Origin: Streptococcus halichoeri
GTDB lineage: Bacteria; Bacillota; Bacilli; Lactobacillales; Streptococcaceae
Length of the DNA: 64,000 nucleotides
Direction: 5' to 3'
NCBI RefSeq assembly: GCF_009870755.1
Contig: NZ_WLZU01000001.1
Coordinates: forward strand, 1-64,000
How positions within the stretch are numbered: position 1 is the first letter of the stretch; every line of letters begins with the position of its first letter. The translations under genes and the position numbers were made by a program. This document shows, piece by piece, positions 50,398 to 60,325 of the stretch. The notes below the pieces were generated by a model. The model had not been told where the DNA came from, made no database searches, and worked only from the letters and a program-made list of their open reading frames with translations.

Positions 50398-51000
50398 ATG
50401 TTGTCGAAATTTTTCCTAGCCTTTATGGCGTTTTTTGCCATTATGAATCCTATTTCTAATTTACCTGCTTTTATGGCTTTGGTGGCTGATGATGATCAGA
50501 ATATTTCACGTAAAATTGCTGGTAAAGGAGTGTTGACAGCCTTCATTATTGTCGTATTTTTTATTTTGACAGGTCACTTTATTTTTACCATTTTCGGGAT
50601 TACTTTGGGTGCTTTAAAAATTTCGGGCGGTATCTTAGTTGCTGCTATTGGCTATAAAATGATTAATGGTGTGCATTCACCTACTAATAAACACTTAGAA
50701 GAAAGCAGGCAAGATCCCATGGATGTTGCGATTTCACCTTTAGCCATGCCACTACTAGCAGGGCCTGGCACTATTGCTACTGCAATTAGTTTAGTAGGAA
50801 ATGATACTTCAACCAAGCTTATTACTATTTTAGCTTTTGCTCTCCTATGTCTGATGATGTACATGATCCTCCTTAGTGCAAAGAAAATAACACAGCTACT
50901 GGGTTCTAATGCCATGAATGTCATGACACGAATGATGGGCTTAATATTGATGACAATCGGAATTGAAATGTTAATGACTGGAATTAAGATGACCTTATGA
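50398..51000 (+). CDS. MarC family integral membrane protein
   Basis: A 200-residue protein with six helices (FFLAFMAFFAIMNPISNLPAFMAL at the start, AGPGTIATAIS in the middle). The family is named for the E. coli gene near marRAB but is not a proved antibiotic exporter. It is 41 bp after mnmA with an AGGAAGG site and may be read through from it. Confidence 0.9.
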   Translation: MLSKFFLAFMAFFAIMNPISNLPAFMALVADDDQNISRKIAGKGVLTAFIIVVFFILTGHFIFTIFGITLGALKISGGILVAAIGYKMINGVHSPTNKHLEESRQDPMDVAISPLAMPLLAGPGTIATAISLVGNDTSTKLITILAFALLCLMMYMILLSAKKITQLLGSNAMNVMTRMMGLILMTIGIEMLMTGIKMTL

Positions 51001-51013
51001 CACAGTTGCCACT

Positions 51014-51091
51014 ATCTTTACACCGTTGTCAAATAAGTTGACGCCATCTTTACACTGTGATTCTTGACATCTTTCCAGCTTTTGGTAAAAT
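51014..51091 (+). promoter_or_regulatory. promoter with repeats upstream of Nudix gene
   Basis: -35 TTGACA (51064-51069) and -10 TAAAAT (51086-51091) are 16 bp apart. Upstream are two 13-bp direct repeats, ATCTTTACACCGT (51014-51026) and ATCTTTACACTGT (51046-51058). Between them is a palindrome-like TTGTCAAATAAGTTGAC (51026-51042), related to one at 58791. This looks like a regulator-binding arrangement. Confidence 0.55.
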
Positions 51092-51124
51092 AGATAGCAA
51101 CAATATTAGTGATGGTCAAAGCTC

Positions 51125-51211
51125 ATGAAAATTGTAGGTTTTTTGTCCTGCAATCTTCTCGGGTTTTGGCTCTTTTTATGGTTTGGTCTGTGTAGCGAGG
51201 AAACAAAATGA
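51125..51211 (+). CDS. possible 28-residue hydrophobic upstream ORF
   Basis: ATG at 51125 opens a 28-codon frame (MKIVGFLSCNLLGFWLF... ) that is strongly hydrophobic and ends with TGA overlapping the ATG of the Nudix gene (ATGA). The overlap suggests coupled translation or a leader peptide. The ribosome binding site is poor (GATGG), so it may be fortuitous. Confidence 0.35.
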   Translation: MKIVGFLSCNLLGFWLFLWFGLCSEETK

Positions 51212-51657
51212 AACAAGATTTTAGAACAACTCAGGGCAAAACAACTTTCAGTTTAAGAGCTAGTGCTTTGATTGTTAGAGATGATAAGATTTTTTTAACC
51301 AGAGATGCAACTGGCAAATATTACACGATTGGTGGTGCAAGCCTAGTGGGTGAAAAAACACGCGAGACTGTTTTACGTGAAACGTTGGAAGAAATTAACA
51401 TTCCAGTTGAGGTAGGTCAACTTGCTTTTATTGTTGAAAATCGGTTTTATATCAACGATGTTTTTTGGCATAATATTGAATTTCATTATTTCGTACGACC
51501 TTTAGAAGAACCTAAACTCAAGATGATGGAGAATGCCACGCAACAGGTTTGTGAATGGATTCCAATTAATCGGCTAGATCAGATTAAGCTAGTTCCTGAA
51601 TTTTTACAAACTGAGCTGGCTAAATGGTCAGGTCATATTGTTCACATTGAAGACTAA
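51208..51657 (+). CDS. Nudix hydrolase
   Basis: A 149-residue protein. The Nudix box GASLVGEKTRETVLRETLEE (about 46-65) fits G-x5-E-x7-R-E-x2-E-E, with N in place of the last G. It hydrolyses some nucleoside-diphosphate derivative; the substrate is not evident. It stands 51 bp before mnmG and has its own promoter. Confidence 0.9.
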   Translation: MKQDFRTTQGKTTFSLRASALIVRDDKIFLTRDATGKYYTIGGASLVGEKTRETVLRETLEEINIPVEVGQLAFIVENRFYINDVFWHNIEFHYFVRPLEEPKLKMMENATQQVCEWIPINRLDQIKLVPEFLQTELAKWSGHIVHIED

Positions 51658-51708
51658 ACTAAAGAAGATTACTTTAATTAATAGACTTAAATAAAGGATT
51701 TGAAAAAA

Positions 51709-53610
51709 ATGACACATGAATTTACAGAAAGCTATGACGTTATTGTCATCGGGGCAGGTCACGCTGGGGTTGAAGCGAGCTTAGCGGCTAGCCGTATGGG
51801 GTGTAAAACCTTATTAGCAACAATCAACCTTGATATGCTGGCCTTTATGCCGTGTAATCCTTCAATTGGAGGTTCTGCCAAAGGGATAGTGGTGCGAGAG
51901 ATTGATGCTCTTGGTGGTGAAATGGGTAAGAACATTGATAAGACCTATATCCAGATGAAAATGCTCAATACGGGTAAGGGGCCAGCTGTTCGGGCCCTAC
52001 GTGCGCAGGCTGATAAGGCTTTGTATGCACGGGAGATGAAGCATACGGTTGAAAAGCAGGACAACTTAACCCTAAGACAGGCTATGATTGATGATATTTT
52101 GGTTGAAGACGGTCGGGTTATTGGAGTCTTAACAGCAACGGGACAAAAATTTGCGGCTAAGGCTGTGATAGTGACAACAGGAACAGCCCTGCGTGGGGAG
52201 ATTATTTTAGGAGAGCTTAAATATTCTTCTGGGCCTAATAACAGTTTGGCATCAGTAACCTTGGCTGATAATTTGAAAAAACTTGGCTTAGAAATTGGAC
52301 GGTTTAAAACCGGAACTCCCCCTCGTGTGAAAGCCTCAACAATTAATTATGATGAAACTGAGATTCAACCAGGTGATTCAAAACCTAACCATTTTTCTTT
52401 CTTATCCAAAGATGAGGATTACCTAAAAGACCAGGTGCCTTGCTGGCTAACCTACACGAATCAAACTAGTCACGATATTATTAATAAAAATCTTTACCGT
52501 GCACCAATGTTCTCAGGGATTGTCAAAGGCGTTGGTCCACGTTACTGTCCATCTATTGAAGATAAGATTGTGCGGTTTGCTGATAAACCAAGGCATCAGC
52601 TATTTTTGGAACCTGAGGGCTGGGACACGGAGGAAGTTTATGTGCAAGGCTTGTCAACTAGCCTTCCAGAGGATGTCCAAAAAGAATTAATTCATTCCAT
52701 CAAAGGCTTGGAAAAAGCAGAAATGATGCGAACAGGCTATGCCATCGAATATGATATTGTCTTGCCACATCAATTGCGAGCAACTCTTGAAACCAAAGTT
52801 ATTGCTGGGCTATTTACCGCAGGTCAAACAAATGGCACTTCTGGTTATGAAGAAGCAGCCGGTCAAGGATTAATTGCGGGAATTAATGCTGCGCTAAAGG
52901 TCCAAGGTAAACCAGAGCTTATTCTCAAGCGAAGTGATGCTTATATTGGAGTGATGATTGATGATTTGGTGACAAAAGGGACATTGGAACCCTACCGTCT
53001 TTTGACGTCCCGCGCTGAGTACCGTCTGATTTTACGGCATGACAATGCAGACATGCGCTTGACAGAAATTGGACGTCAGGTTGGACTAGTGGATGATGTG
53101 CGCTACCAGCAGTTCAATATTAAAAAATATCAGTTTACTAATGAACTAAAGCGCCTAGAGAGTATCAAATTAAAACCAATTAAGGAAACCAATGAGAAGG
53201 TGCAGGCTCTAGGCTTTAAGCCACTAACAGATGCTATGACAGCCAAAGAATTCATGCGCCGTCCGGGTGTCAATTATGAGACAGTGGTTTCTTTTATTGG
53301 TCCAGCAGCTGAAGAACTAAGTCCTAGAATCATTGAATTACTGGAAACAGAAATCAAATATGAAGGCTATATCAATAAGGCACTTGACCAGGTAGCTAAG
53401 ATGAAGCGCATGGAGGAAAAACGTATTCCAAAAACTATTGACTGGGATGCCATTGATTCGATTGCTACTGAAGCTCGGCAAAAGTTCAAAAAAATTAATC
53501 CTGAAACAATTGGCCAAGCCAGCCGTATTTCTGGGGTTAATCCTGCTGATATTTCTATATTAATGGTTTATATTGAAGGTAACGGAAAGGCTCGCCGCAA
53601 AATCGATTAA
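51709..53610 (+). CDS. mnmG: tRNA uridine-5-carboxymethylaminomethyl modification enzyme MnmG
   Basis: A 633-residue FAD enzyme that with MnmE adds the aminomethyl group at U34. The FAD motif is [12 protein letters not shown] near residue 12-23. [11 protein letters not shown] carries a conserved cysteine, and the C-terminal helical domain (ITS: RPGVNYE... SGVNPADIS) binds tRNA. The start with AAAGGA upstream lies three codons inside the longest frame. With mnmA nearby, two wobble-U34 enzymes lie within 5 kb. Confidence 0.97.
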   Translation: MTHEFTESYDVIVIGAGHAGVEASLAASRMGCKTLLATINLDMLAFMPCNPSIGGSAKGIVVREIDALGGEMGKNIDKTYIQMKMLNTGKGPAVRALRAQADKALYAREMKHTVEKQDNLTLRQAMIDDILVEDGRVIGVLTATGQKFAAKAVIVTTGTALRGEIILGELKYSSGPNNSLASVTLADNLKKLGLEIGRFKTGTPPRVKASTINYDETEIQPGDSKPNHFSFLSKDEDYLKDQVPCWLTYTNQTSHDIINKNLYRAPMFSGIVKGVGPRYCPSIEDKIVRFADKPRHQLFLEPEGWDTEEVYVQGLSTSLPEDVQKELIHSIKGLEKAEMMRTGYAIEYDIVLPHQLRATLETKVIAGLFTAGQTNGTSGYEEAAGQGLIAGINAALKVQGKPELILKRSDAYIGVMIDDLVTKGTLEPYRLLTSRAEYRLILRHDNADMRLTEIGRQVGLVDDVRYQQFNIKKYQFTNELKRLESIKLKPIKETNEKVQALGFKPLTDAMTAKEFMRRPGVNYETVVSFIGPAAEELSPRIIELLETEIKYEGYINKALDQVAKMKRMEEKRIPKTIDWDAIDSIATEARQKFKKINPETIGQASRISGVNPADISILMVYIEGNGKARRKID

Positions 53611-53666
53611 TCACTTAATCCAGATAATCACAAGGAACAGTTCTGTATCTCAGGGCTGTTTTATGG

Positions 53667-53672
53667 TATAAT
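53667..53672 (+). promoter_or_regulatory. extended -10 promoter of gdpP
   Basis: ATGGTATAAT (TATAAT at 53667-53672) gives an expected start about 15 nt before the gdpP ATG, a very short leader that just includes AGGA. Confidence 0.65.
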
Positions 53673-53693
53673 ATGGGCTTAAGAGGATATATG

Positions 53694-55667
53694 ATGAAAA
53701 AATTTCGGTTTAGGACAATCCATCTTGTCATGATGGGCTTAATCTTATTTGGCTTATTGGCATTGAGCGTTCGTTTGCTTGAATCCAAAGAGCTTATTAT
53801 ATCAGCCATTTTTCTCGTTTTGCTTTTTGTAGTGGCTCTATTGTGGTATCAAAAAGAAGTCTATGAATTGGAAAATCTCGGTCATATTGAAGTGCTCAAT
53901 GAGCAAACAGAAAATAATCTTAAGGCCTTGTTAGAAAAAATGCCTGTTGGAATCGTGCAATTTGACCAAGAAACGAATACTGTTGAATGGTATAATCCCT
54001 ATACAGAGCTGATTTTTACTACAGAAGATGGTTTCCTAGATGATGCAGGCATTCAGCAAATTCTTGCTGAAAAGCGTAAGGGTGATATTTCTCAGACCTT
54101 TGAAGTTTCAGGAAATCGCTATACTTCGTATGTTGATGAGTCTGCGGGCATGTTCTACTTTTTTGATTGTAGTCATGGCAGTCGTCAAAGCTCAGATGCT
54201 AATATGCTACGTCCGGTTATTGGGATTATCTCTATTGATAATTACGATGACATTACTGATAATCTACCTGATACAGAAGTCTCAAAAATCAATAGCTTTG
54301 TCGCTAGCTTTATTGCCGAATTCATGGAAAGTCGCCATATTTTTTATCGCCGTGTCAACATGGATCGGTTTTACTTCTTTACAGATTATGCGAATTTATC
54401 TGAACTCATGGAAAATAAATTTGCCATCCTTGAGGTTTTTCGAAAAGAGGCTCAGGAAGAAAAGCTGCGCTTAACCTTGAGTATGGGGATTTCATATGGT
54501 GATGACAACCATGACCAAATCGGTCAGGTCGCCCTAGAAAATTTGAATATCGCCTTAGTCCGTGGGGGTGATCAGATTGTTATCCGAGAAAATGACGATA
54601 CTAAAAATCCGATTTATTTTGGTGGGGGATCAGTATCAACTGTTAAACGTTCAAGAACAAGGACGCGCGCGATGATGACGGCCATAGCTGATAAAATAAA
54701 GACTGTAGACAATGTTTTTATTGTTGGTCACCGTAAGTTAGATATGGATGCCTTAGGGGCATCGGTAGGAATGCAGTTTTTTGCTCATAATATTATTGAA
54801 AATAGCTATGCTGTATACAATCCTGATGAACTAGGTTCTGACATTGAACGGGCGATAGAGCGTTTGCAGGCCGATGGTAAGACACGCTTGATTAGCTTGG
54901 CTCAAGCAACGCGCCTGGTTACTTCACGTTCACTACTGATTATGGTTGACCACTCAAAAGTCTCTTTGACCTTATCTCAAGCCTTTTTTGACCTATTTAA
55001 AGATGTTATTGTCATTGATCACCACAGGCGTGATGATGATTTTCCAGAAAATGCGATTCTCACTTTTATCGAAAGTGGTGCTAGTAGCGCAGCTGAATTG
55101 GTAACCGAACTGATTCAGTTTCAAAATGCGAAGGCACGCCTTAGTAAAGTCCAAGCCAGTATTTTGATGGCAGGGATCATGTTAGATACGAAAAACTTTA
55201 CAACGCGGGTTACGAGTCGTACCTTTGATGTCGCTAGCTATCTGCGAAATCGAGGAAGTGATAGTGTAGAAATCCAACAAATTTCTGCGACAGATTTTAC
55301 AGAATATAAGCAAATTAACGAGATTATTTTGAGAGGGGAAAAGTATCATGAATCAATCATGGTCGCAACTGGTAATCCAGAAACCTTTTATAATAATGTC
55401 TTTGCTAGTAAGGCTGCTGACACCATGTTGCAAATGGCAGGTATTGAGGCAAGCTTTGCAATGGTTAAAACTAGCCCAAACCGAATTATTGTATCAGCAC
55501 GTAGCAGAAGTAAAATTAACGTGCAAAGGATTATGGAGCGAATGGGAGGCGGAGGCCATTTCAATTTAGCCGCTTGCCAAATGGAAGACATTTCCTATGA
55601 TGATGCCAAGCAATTACTTATTGACACTATTGATACTACAATGAAAGAAACTAAAGAGGTGGAATAA
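53694..55667 (+). CDS. gdpP: cyclic-di-AMP phosphodiesterase GdpP
   Basis: A 657-residue membrane enzyme that cleaves c-di-AMP, a regulator of potassium, osmotic balance and wall homeostasis. Two helices (about 8-26 and 34-52), then a PAS domain (about 80-140), a degenerate GGDEF (about 170-300) and DHH/DHHA1 with [14 protein letters not shown] and [10 protein letters not shown]. The start MKKFRFR with AGGA is preferred to a codon seven residues earlier. It overlaps rplI (TAATG), a conserved gdpP-rplI-dnaC operon. Confidence 0.96.
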   Translation: MKKFRFRTIHLVMMGLILFGLLALSVRLLESKELIISAIFLVLLFVVALLWYQKEVYELENLGHIEVLNEQTENNLKALLEKMPVGIVQFDQETNTVEWYNPYTELIFTTEDGFLDDAGIQQILAEKRKGDISQTFEVSGNRYTSYVDESAGMFYFFDCSHGSRQSSDANMLRPVIGIISIDNYDDITDNLPDTEVSKINSFVASFIAEFMESRHIFYRRVNMDRFYFFTDYANLSELMENKFAILEVFRKEAQEEKLRLTLSMGISYGDDNHDQIGQVALENLNIALVRGGDQIVIRENDDTKNPIYFGGGSVSTVKRSRTRTRAMMTAIADKIKTVDNVFIVGHRKLDMDALGASVGMQFFAHNIIENSYAVYNPDELGSDIERAIERLQADGKTRLISLAQATRLVTSRSLLIMVDHSKVSLTLSQAFFDLFKDVIVIDHHRRDDDFPENAILTFIESGASSAAELVTELIQFQNAKARLSKVQASILMAGIMLDTKNFTTRVTSRTFDVASYLRNRGSDSVEIQQISATDFTEYKQINEIILRGEKYHESIMVATGNPETFYNNVFASKAADTMLQMAGIEASFAMVKTSPNRIIVSARSRSKINVQRIMERMGGGGHFNLAACQMEDISYDDAKQLLIDTIDTTMKETKEVE

Positions 55668-56119
55668 TGAAAGTTATTTTCTTACAAGATGTAAAAGGTA
55701 AAGGTAAAAAAGGAGAAATTAAGGAAGTTCCTAATGGCTATGCTCAAAATTTTCTATTGAAAAAGCAGTTAGCAAAGGAAGCAACTAGCCAAACAATTGG
55801 TGAATTAAAGGGTAAGCAAAAGGCAGAAGTTAAAGCACAAGCTGAAATTCTAGCAGAAGCTAAAGCACTTAAAGAAAAGTTAGCTGATGAAAAAACAGTT
55901 GTTTTATTTACTGAGAAGGTTGGACCGGATGGTCGCACCTTTGGTTCGATTACAGCTAAAAAGATTTCAGAAGAGCTGTTAAAACAATATGGCTTAAAAG
56001 TGGATAAACGCCACATTGAATTAGACCATCCCATTCGAGCAATTGGTCTAATTGAAGTTCCTGTTAAATTGCATAAAGAAGTCCTTGCTGAAATCAAATT
56101 AAATATTAAAGAAGCTTAA
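55667..56119 (+). CDS. rplI: ribosomal protein L9
   Basis: A 150-residue protein with two globular domains joined by a long helix. [33 protein letters not shown] is the N-terminal 23S rRNA-binding domain. Start overlaps the gdpP stop, and dnaC follows. Confidence 0.98.
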   Translation: MKVIFLQDVKGKGKKGEIKEVPNGYAQNFLLKKQLAKEATSQTIGELKGKQKAEVKAQAEILAEAKALKEKLADEKTVVLFTEKVGPDGRTFGSITAKKISEELLKQYGLKVDKRHIELDHPIRAIGLIEVPVKLHKEVLAEIKLNIKEA

Positions 56120-56146
56120 ATGTGTTAAGATGTGGAGGTGCTGAGG

Positions 56147-57508
56147 TTGCCTGAAGTTTCAGAACTACGCGTTCAACCCCAAGATTTATTAGCAGAGCAA
56201 TCTGTTTTAGGTTCAATCTTTATTTCTCCTGATAAATTGATAACGGTTAGAGAATTTATTAGCCCAGATGATTTTTACAAATATGCACATAAAGTCATTT
56301 TTCGGGCAATGATTACTCTCAGTGATCGTAATGATGCTATTGATGCTACCACTGTTCGAACCATTCTTGATGATCAAGGTGATTTACAAAATATTGGTGG
56401 CTTATCCTACATTGTTGAACTTGTCAATAGTGTGCCAACAAGTGCAAATGCAGAATACTATGCTAAGATTGTAGCTGAAAAGGCTATGCTGCGTGATATT
56501 ATTGCCAGGTTGACAGAGACTGTCAACCAAGCTTTTGAAGGTGCAACCGCCTCAGATGAGATAATTGCTGGTGCTGAAAAAGCATTGGTAGAAATTAATG
56601 AGCATAGCAATCGGAGTGGTTTTCGAAAGATAGCAGATGTTTTAAAAATCAATTATGAAAATCTGGAACTGCGCTCTAAGCAAACCTCAGATGTGACAGG
56701 TTTACCAACTGGCTTTCGAGATTTGGATAAGATTACAACAGGTTTACACCCTGATCAATTGATTATTCTTGCAGCAAGACCAGCTGTCGGGAAAACAGCT
56801 TTTGTATTGAATATTGCCCAAAACGTTGGAACAAAGCAAAAAAAAGCAGTCGCCATTTTTTCTTTGGAGATGGGTGCAGAAAGTTTGGTTGATCGGATGC
56901 TTGCAGCTGAGGGCTTGGTGGACTCACACAGCCTAAGAACAGGTCAATTAACCGATCAGGATTGGACTAATGTCACCATAGCGCAAGGAGCCCTTGCAGA
57001 AGCTCCAATCTATATTGATGATACTCCTGGGATTAAAATTACTGAGATTCGAGCTAGAGCACGTAAATTGGCGCAGGAAGTTGAAGAAGGCTTAGGCTTA
57101 ATTGTTATTGACTACTTACAGTTAATCACCGGGACTAGACCTGAAAATCGTCAACAAGAAGTGTCAGATATTTCACGTCAACTAAAAATTCTAGCTAAGG
57201 AACTAAAAGTTCCAGTGATTGCCCTTAGTCAGTTGTCACGTGGAGTTGAGCAGCGCCAGGATAAGCGTCCAGTTTTATCAGATATTCGGGAATCTGGTTC
57301 GATTGAGCAAGATGCGGACATTGTAGCCTTCTTATACCGTGATGATTACTATCGTAAAGAAGGAGAAGACTCTGACGATGCGATGGAAGATAACACTATT
57401 GAAGTGATACTTGAGAAAAACCGTTCTGGTGCACGTGGGACAGTCAAATTGATGTTCCAAAAAGAATACAATAAATTTTCAAGTATAGCCCAATTTGAGG
57501 AAAGATAA
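56147..57508 (+). CDS. dnaC: replicative DNA helicase DnaC (DnaB family)
   Basis: A 453-residue hexameric helicase. The N-terminal domain is residues 1-150 and the RecA-like domain has Walker A ARPAVGKTAF near 212-221, LIVIDYLQLI and EKNRSGARG. No ATG is available near the start. TTG at 56147 is chosen because GGAGG lies 8 nt before it; in other streptococci the start reads MRLPEV, where this sequence has CTGAGGTTG, so a CTG start two codons earlier or a GTG five codons earlier are alternatives. Confidence 0.95.
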   Translation: MPEVSELRVQPQDLLAEQSVLGSIFISPDKLITVREFISPDDFYKYAHKVIFRAMITLSDRNDAIDATTVRTILDDQGDLQNIGGLSYIVELVNSVPTSANAEYYAKIVAEKAMLRDIIARLTETVNQAFEGATASDEIIAGAEKALVEINEHSNRSGFRKIADVLKINYENLELRSKQTSDVTGLPTGFRDLDKITTGLHPDQLIILAARPAVGKTAFVLNIAQNVGTKQKKAVAIFSLEMGAESLVDRMLAAEGLVDSHSLRTGQLTDQDWTNVTIAQGALAEAPIYIDDTPGIKITEIRARARKLAQEVEEGLGLIVIDYLQLITGTRPENRQQEVSDISRQLKILAKELKVPVIALSQLSRGVEQRQDKRPVLSDIRESGSIEQDADIVAFLYRDDYYRKEGEDSDDAMEDNTIEVILEKNRSGARGTVKLMFQKEYNKFSSIAQFEER

Positions 57509-57522
57509 AGGAGAAAAGTGTT

Positions 57523-57795
57523 ATGAGTGATGCATTTGCTGATGTAGCAAAAATGAAAAAAATAAAAGAGGAAATCAAGGCTCATGAAGGCCAATTAGTG
57601 GAACTCACCCTTGAGAATGGCCGAAAACGCGAAAAGAATAAAATTGGTCGATTAATTGAGGTGTATCCGTCATTATTTATTATTGAATATAATGAAGCAT
57701 CTGATCAGCCTGGTGCTGTAAATAATGCTTACGTTGAATCTTACACTTATTCGGATATTCTCACGGAAAAGACCTTAATTCGCTATTTTGACTAA
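57523..57795 (+). CDS. Veg family protein
   Basis: A 90-residue protein with the Veg core KEEIKAHEGQLVELTLENGRKREKNKIGRLIEVYPSLFIIEY and a YTYSDILTE end. In Bacillus Veg stimulates biofilm gene expression; its role in cocci is unclear. It lies 15 bp after dnaC with a GGAGAA site and ends the operon at the terminator at 57803. Confidence 0.88.
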   Translation: MSDAFADVAKMKKIKEEIKAHEGQLVELTLENGRKREKNKIGRLIEVYPSLFIIEYNEASDQPGAVNNAYVESYTYSDILTEKTLIRYFD

Positions 57796-57802
57796 GCTGA
57801 TT

Positions 57803-57827
57803 AGCTAATTGAAAGATTAGCTTTTTT
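57803..57827 (+). terminator. terminator of gdpP-rplI-dnaC-veg operon
   Basis: GCTAAT pairs with ATTAGC over a 6-nt loop and six T follow. Confidence 0.85.
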
Positions 57828-57838
57828 AATAACTTTTC

Positions 57839-58025
57839 TTTACTTTTGTTGATAAACTTGCTATAATGACCTTTGTGTGAAATAACAGCAGAAAAATATG
57901 AAGCTCGTCAACAGGTGGTTAACTATTCTAGTAACCTTTGCTGTTTAGGCGAAAGCCCCCTGCACGAATCAGGATTTTTTAAATCGTTATTTCCTCACTA
58001 TATATATTCGAGGAGGACATTAATA
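57839..58025 (+). promoter_or_regulatory. rpsD promoter and long leader
   Basis: -10 TATAAT (57862-57867) with a -35-like TTTACT 17 bp upstream starts a leader of about 155 nt. The leader has GC-richer, pairing-capable segments (TTTGCTGTTTAGGCGAAAGC, CCCCTGCACGAATCAGG), unlike ordinary AT-rich leaders here. In Firmicutes r-protein S4 represses its own mRNA by binding such a leader; this one is a good candidate. AGGAGG lies 9 nt before the ATG. Confidence 0.65.
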
Positions 58026-58637
58026 ATGTCACGTTATACTGGTCCATCATGGAAACAATCACGTCGTCTTGGCTTGTCACTTACAGGCACAGGTAAAGAA
58101 TTGGCACGTCGTAACTACGTACCTGGTCAACACGGTCCTAACAACCGTAGCAAGCTTTCTGAATACGGCTTGCAACTTGCTGAAAAGCAAAAACTACGTT
58201 TTTCATATGGTTTAGGCGAAAAACAATTCCGTAACTTGTTCGTACAAGCTACAAAAATTAAAGAAGGAACCCTTGGTTTCAACTTCATGATTCTTTTAGA
58301 ACGTCGCCTTGACAATGTAGTTTACCGTTTAGGTCTTGCAACAACTCGTCGTCAAGCACGTCAATTCGTTAACCATGGACACATCCTTGTAGATGGTAAA
58401 CGCGTTGATATTCCTTCATACCGCGTTGAAGCAGGTCAAGTCATCTCAGTTCGTGAAAAATCAATGAAAGTTCCTGCTATCCTAGAAGCTGTTGAAGCAA
58501 CACTTGGACGCCCAGCTTTCGTATCATTTGACGCTGAAAAATTAGAAGGATCATTGACACGCTACCCAGAGCGCGATGAAATCAACCCAGAAATCAATGA
58601 AGCTCTTGTCGTTGAATTCTACAACAAAATGCTTTAA
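58026..58637 (+). CDS. rpsD: ribosomal protein S4
   Basis: A 203-residue primary 16S-binding protein. [16 protein letters not shown] is the standard streptococcal start, and the S4 domain (about 92-155, [33 protein letters not shown]) is intact. The longest open frame begins 51 codons earlier but lacks a binding site, and AGGAGG marks this ATG. Codon use is highly biased, as in other ribosomal genes. Confidence 0.99.
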   Translation: MSRYTGPSWKQSRRLGLSLTGTGKELARRNYVPGQHGPNNRSKLSEYGLQLAEKQKLRFSYGLGEKQFRNLFVQATKIKEGTLGFNFMILLERRLDNVVYRLGLATTRRQARQFVNHGHILVDGKRVDIPSYRVEAGQVISVREKSMKVPAILEAVEATLGRPAFVSFDAEKLEGSLTRYPERDEINPEINEALVVEFYNKML

Positions 58638-58656
58638 GATAAGATTTGCACTAATG

Positions 58657-58683
58657 AAAAGCCTACAACAGTGGGCTTTTTGC
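58657..58683 (+). terminator. rpsD terminator
   Basis: AAAAGCC pairs with GGCTTTT over a loop that also pairs partly, followed by a T-rich run. Confidence 0.8.
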
Positions 58684-58790
58684 TTTGGCTTAAATCGTTG
58701 TCTTCTGGGTTTGCTTACCTTTTTGTTGTGTAAAATGGGGAAAATTTGTTTAGCTTTGCTTTTAACGGAGTTAGAAAGCTTTGTAGAAGC

Positions 58791-58809
58791 TTGTCAACTT
58801 AGTTGACAA
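58791..58809. promoter_or_regulatory. 19-bp palindromic operator-like site
   Basis: TTGTCAACTTAGTTGACAA has perfect 8-bp arms around TTA. A related sequence, 15 of 19 identical, lies at 51026-51044. The downstream target is not clear. It vaguely recalls AdcR and MarR-family operators but matches none exactly. Confidence 0.45.
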
Positions 58810-59645
58810 TGTTATTTCAGTAATTTGGATGTTGCCGGCTAGCTATTTTAAACGTGATGAGGTAATATAGGATTGCTATTTTGTCGCTAATGCTGATTTG
58901 GTTTAATACCTGTAAAGGTAAATGGCTTTACTTGACACGTAAGGGTTAAGAGGTAAGCTCTTCATATAGCAATTTGCTATTCATCCAAAATAGGTTTCCT
59001 TGCTAAGACGAAGTTGTTCTAAGGAGTTAATATGGTTGATTTTCTTGCTAACTATCTTTTTATGTGACCTTTACAAGGTCTATAAGTTACTCTATGATTA
59101 TTATTTGATAGTTATTTTACGATTTTATGGCTATGCTGATTTTAGCTAAGAGCTTACAGGTATTCGTAAACATCTTAGTTGTGGTGGTGTGTACTAATCC
59201 TACTAGTAGGTGATTGACTAGATGTTTGTTGAATACGAGTGTGGGCAGCTGAAGCTGCAAAGCTTAATTGACTTAACAGGAAACAAGGCGTGGCTGAAAT
59301 GAAAGTTCAGGTTGCTTTTTTTGAACTCCTTGCTAGTGCAAACTGGTAATTTAGGTTAGAATAAAGAAAAGACCACCTGCCAGGCTTGTTCTAGAAGTTT
59401 AGCTAAGTCTCTCTTGTTGAAATTTGTTTAGAAGTATTATTAAATCTTAAAATAACTTTTTAGCTAGCAAATCAGCTAAGAATAATCTTTTGCTGTGAGA
59501 AAAGTGATGGAAAATGGAAATAGGATTATTTTGCCAGTTGGAAACAGTAGAATCTAGGAAGACTCTTTAAGTATGGCTGGCATGGGTTTTCCTGACATCA
59601 CTGACTGTATAATGACGCTTAACCTTGTTAGCACTTAAAAGTAGC

Positions 59646-59692
59646 AAAAAAAAAGACTTTGTCTTTAATCTGAGTTTATACGGATAAAGTCT
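59646..59692 (-). terminator. terminator-like hairpin on the minus strand
   Basis: On the minus strand AGACTTT pairs with AAAGTCT across a long loop and a run of nine T follows. No minus-strand gene ends here, so it might close an untranslated RNA starting to its right. Confidence 0.45.
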
Positions 59693-60099
59693 GGCAAGGC
59701 GTATTTAAGAATTTTTTCTTTCTAAGAGCGAGCAGAGGTAACAATCTGTTACGTTTTCTAAGGTTACTGATTTATCTGGCAGAAGCAGAGGCTAAGTACT
59801 GTTGTACAAAGGCAATGGGCTTTTAGGTACTAATGGGGATGTGTTTGTTTTTATAAATAGGAAAACATATAACATGCCAGGTTCATTTACTCAGTTGTTT
59901 CTTAGGTAAGAAGGTTGAGTTCATTTTTGAATTAGTGCTGAATCGATCTATTTATGAGATGCATATAGTCTTTTTTACCAAGGGCATTTGCTGCGATTAG
60001 CTATTAGCAAAATAGAAAGCAAGTAAGGCTATGCTTAGGCCTTTGTCCGGTGTTGTTTTGTCTATCAGTCAAAAATGTCATCTATGGACTATGATTAGA

Positions 60100-60122
60100 G
60101 GCTGGGACAAAAGTCCACAGCC
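60100..60122. repeat. GGCTGGGAC streptococcal intergenic hairpin
   Basis: GGCTGGGAC-AAAA-GTCC-A-CAGCC is an almost perfect hairpin of a kind scattered between genes in many streptococcal genomes (as I recall). Only one copy was seen in this window. Confidence 0.5.
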
Positions 60123-60325
60123 TTAGTCACTTTTAACCGAGTTAAGCCATTGATACAGTGATTGTTTGTTTGAGCTTGCCTTTGTTAAGGTTAACACTTT
60201 TTTTCTGTTGTCTTTGTGCAAGCGGCTTGACAGCATCCTTTGTTATTCAATCACGTTTTGTGCCTTTTTTTTCTGTCTATTTGATAAAGATTATCTGTCT
60301 AAAGATATAATGCAAGGAGTTATTT

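Larger units (their letters stand above)
58684..60325. other. 1.6-kb stretch without recognisable genes
   Basis: No frame of convincing length occurs on either strand. It holds a 19-bp palindrome at 58791, an 11-codon frame with an excellent AAGGAG at 59032 followed by a hairpin (GACCTT/AAGGTC at 59066-59080), a 12-bp palindrome CCTACTAGTAGG at 59199, a terminator-like hairpin for the minus strand at 59646-59692 and a GGCTGGGAC hairpin at 60100. It may be a decayed gene region or may encode small RNAs. Confidence 0.6.

Noticed and set aside
59161-59168. TATTCGTA, the reverse of the SigX (ComX) competence box TACGAATA
   Set aside because: No T-tract and no gene follow on the minus strand, so an 8-bp chance match is more likely.
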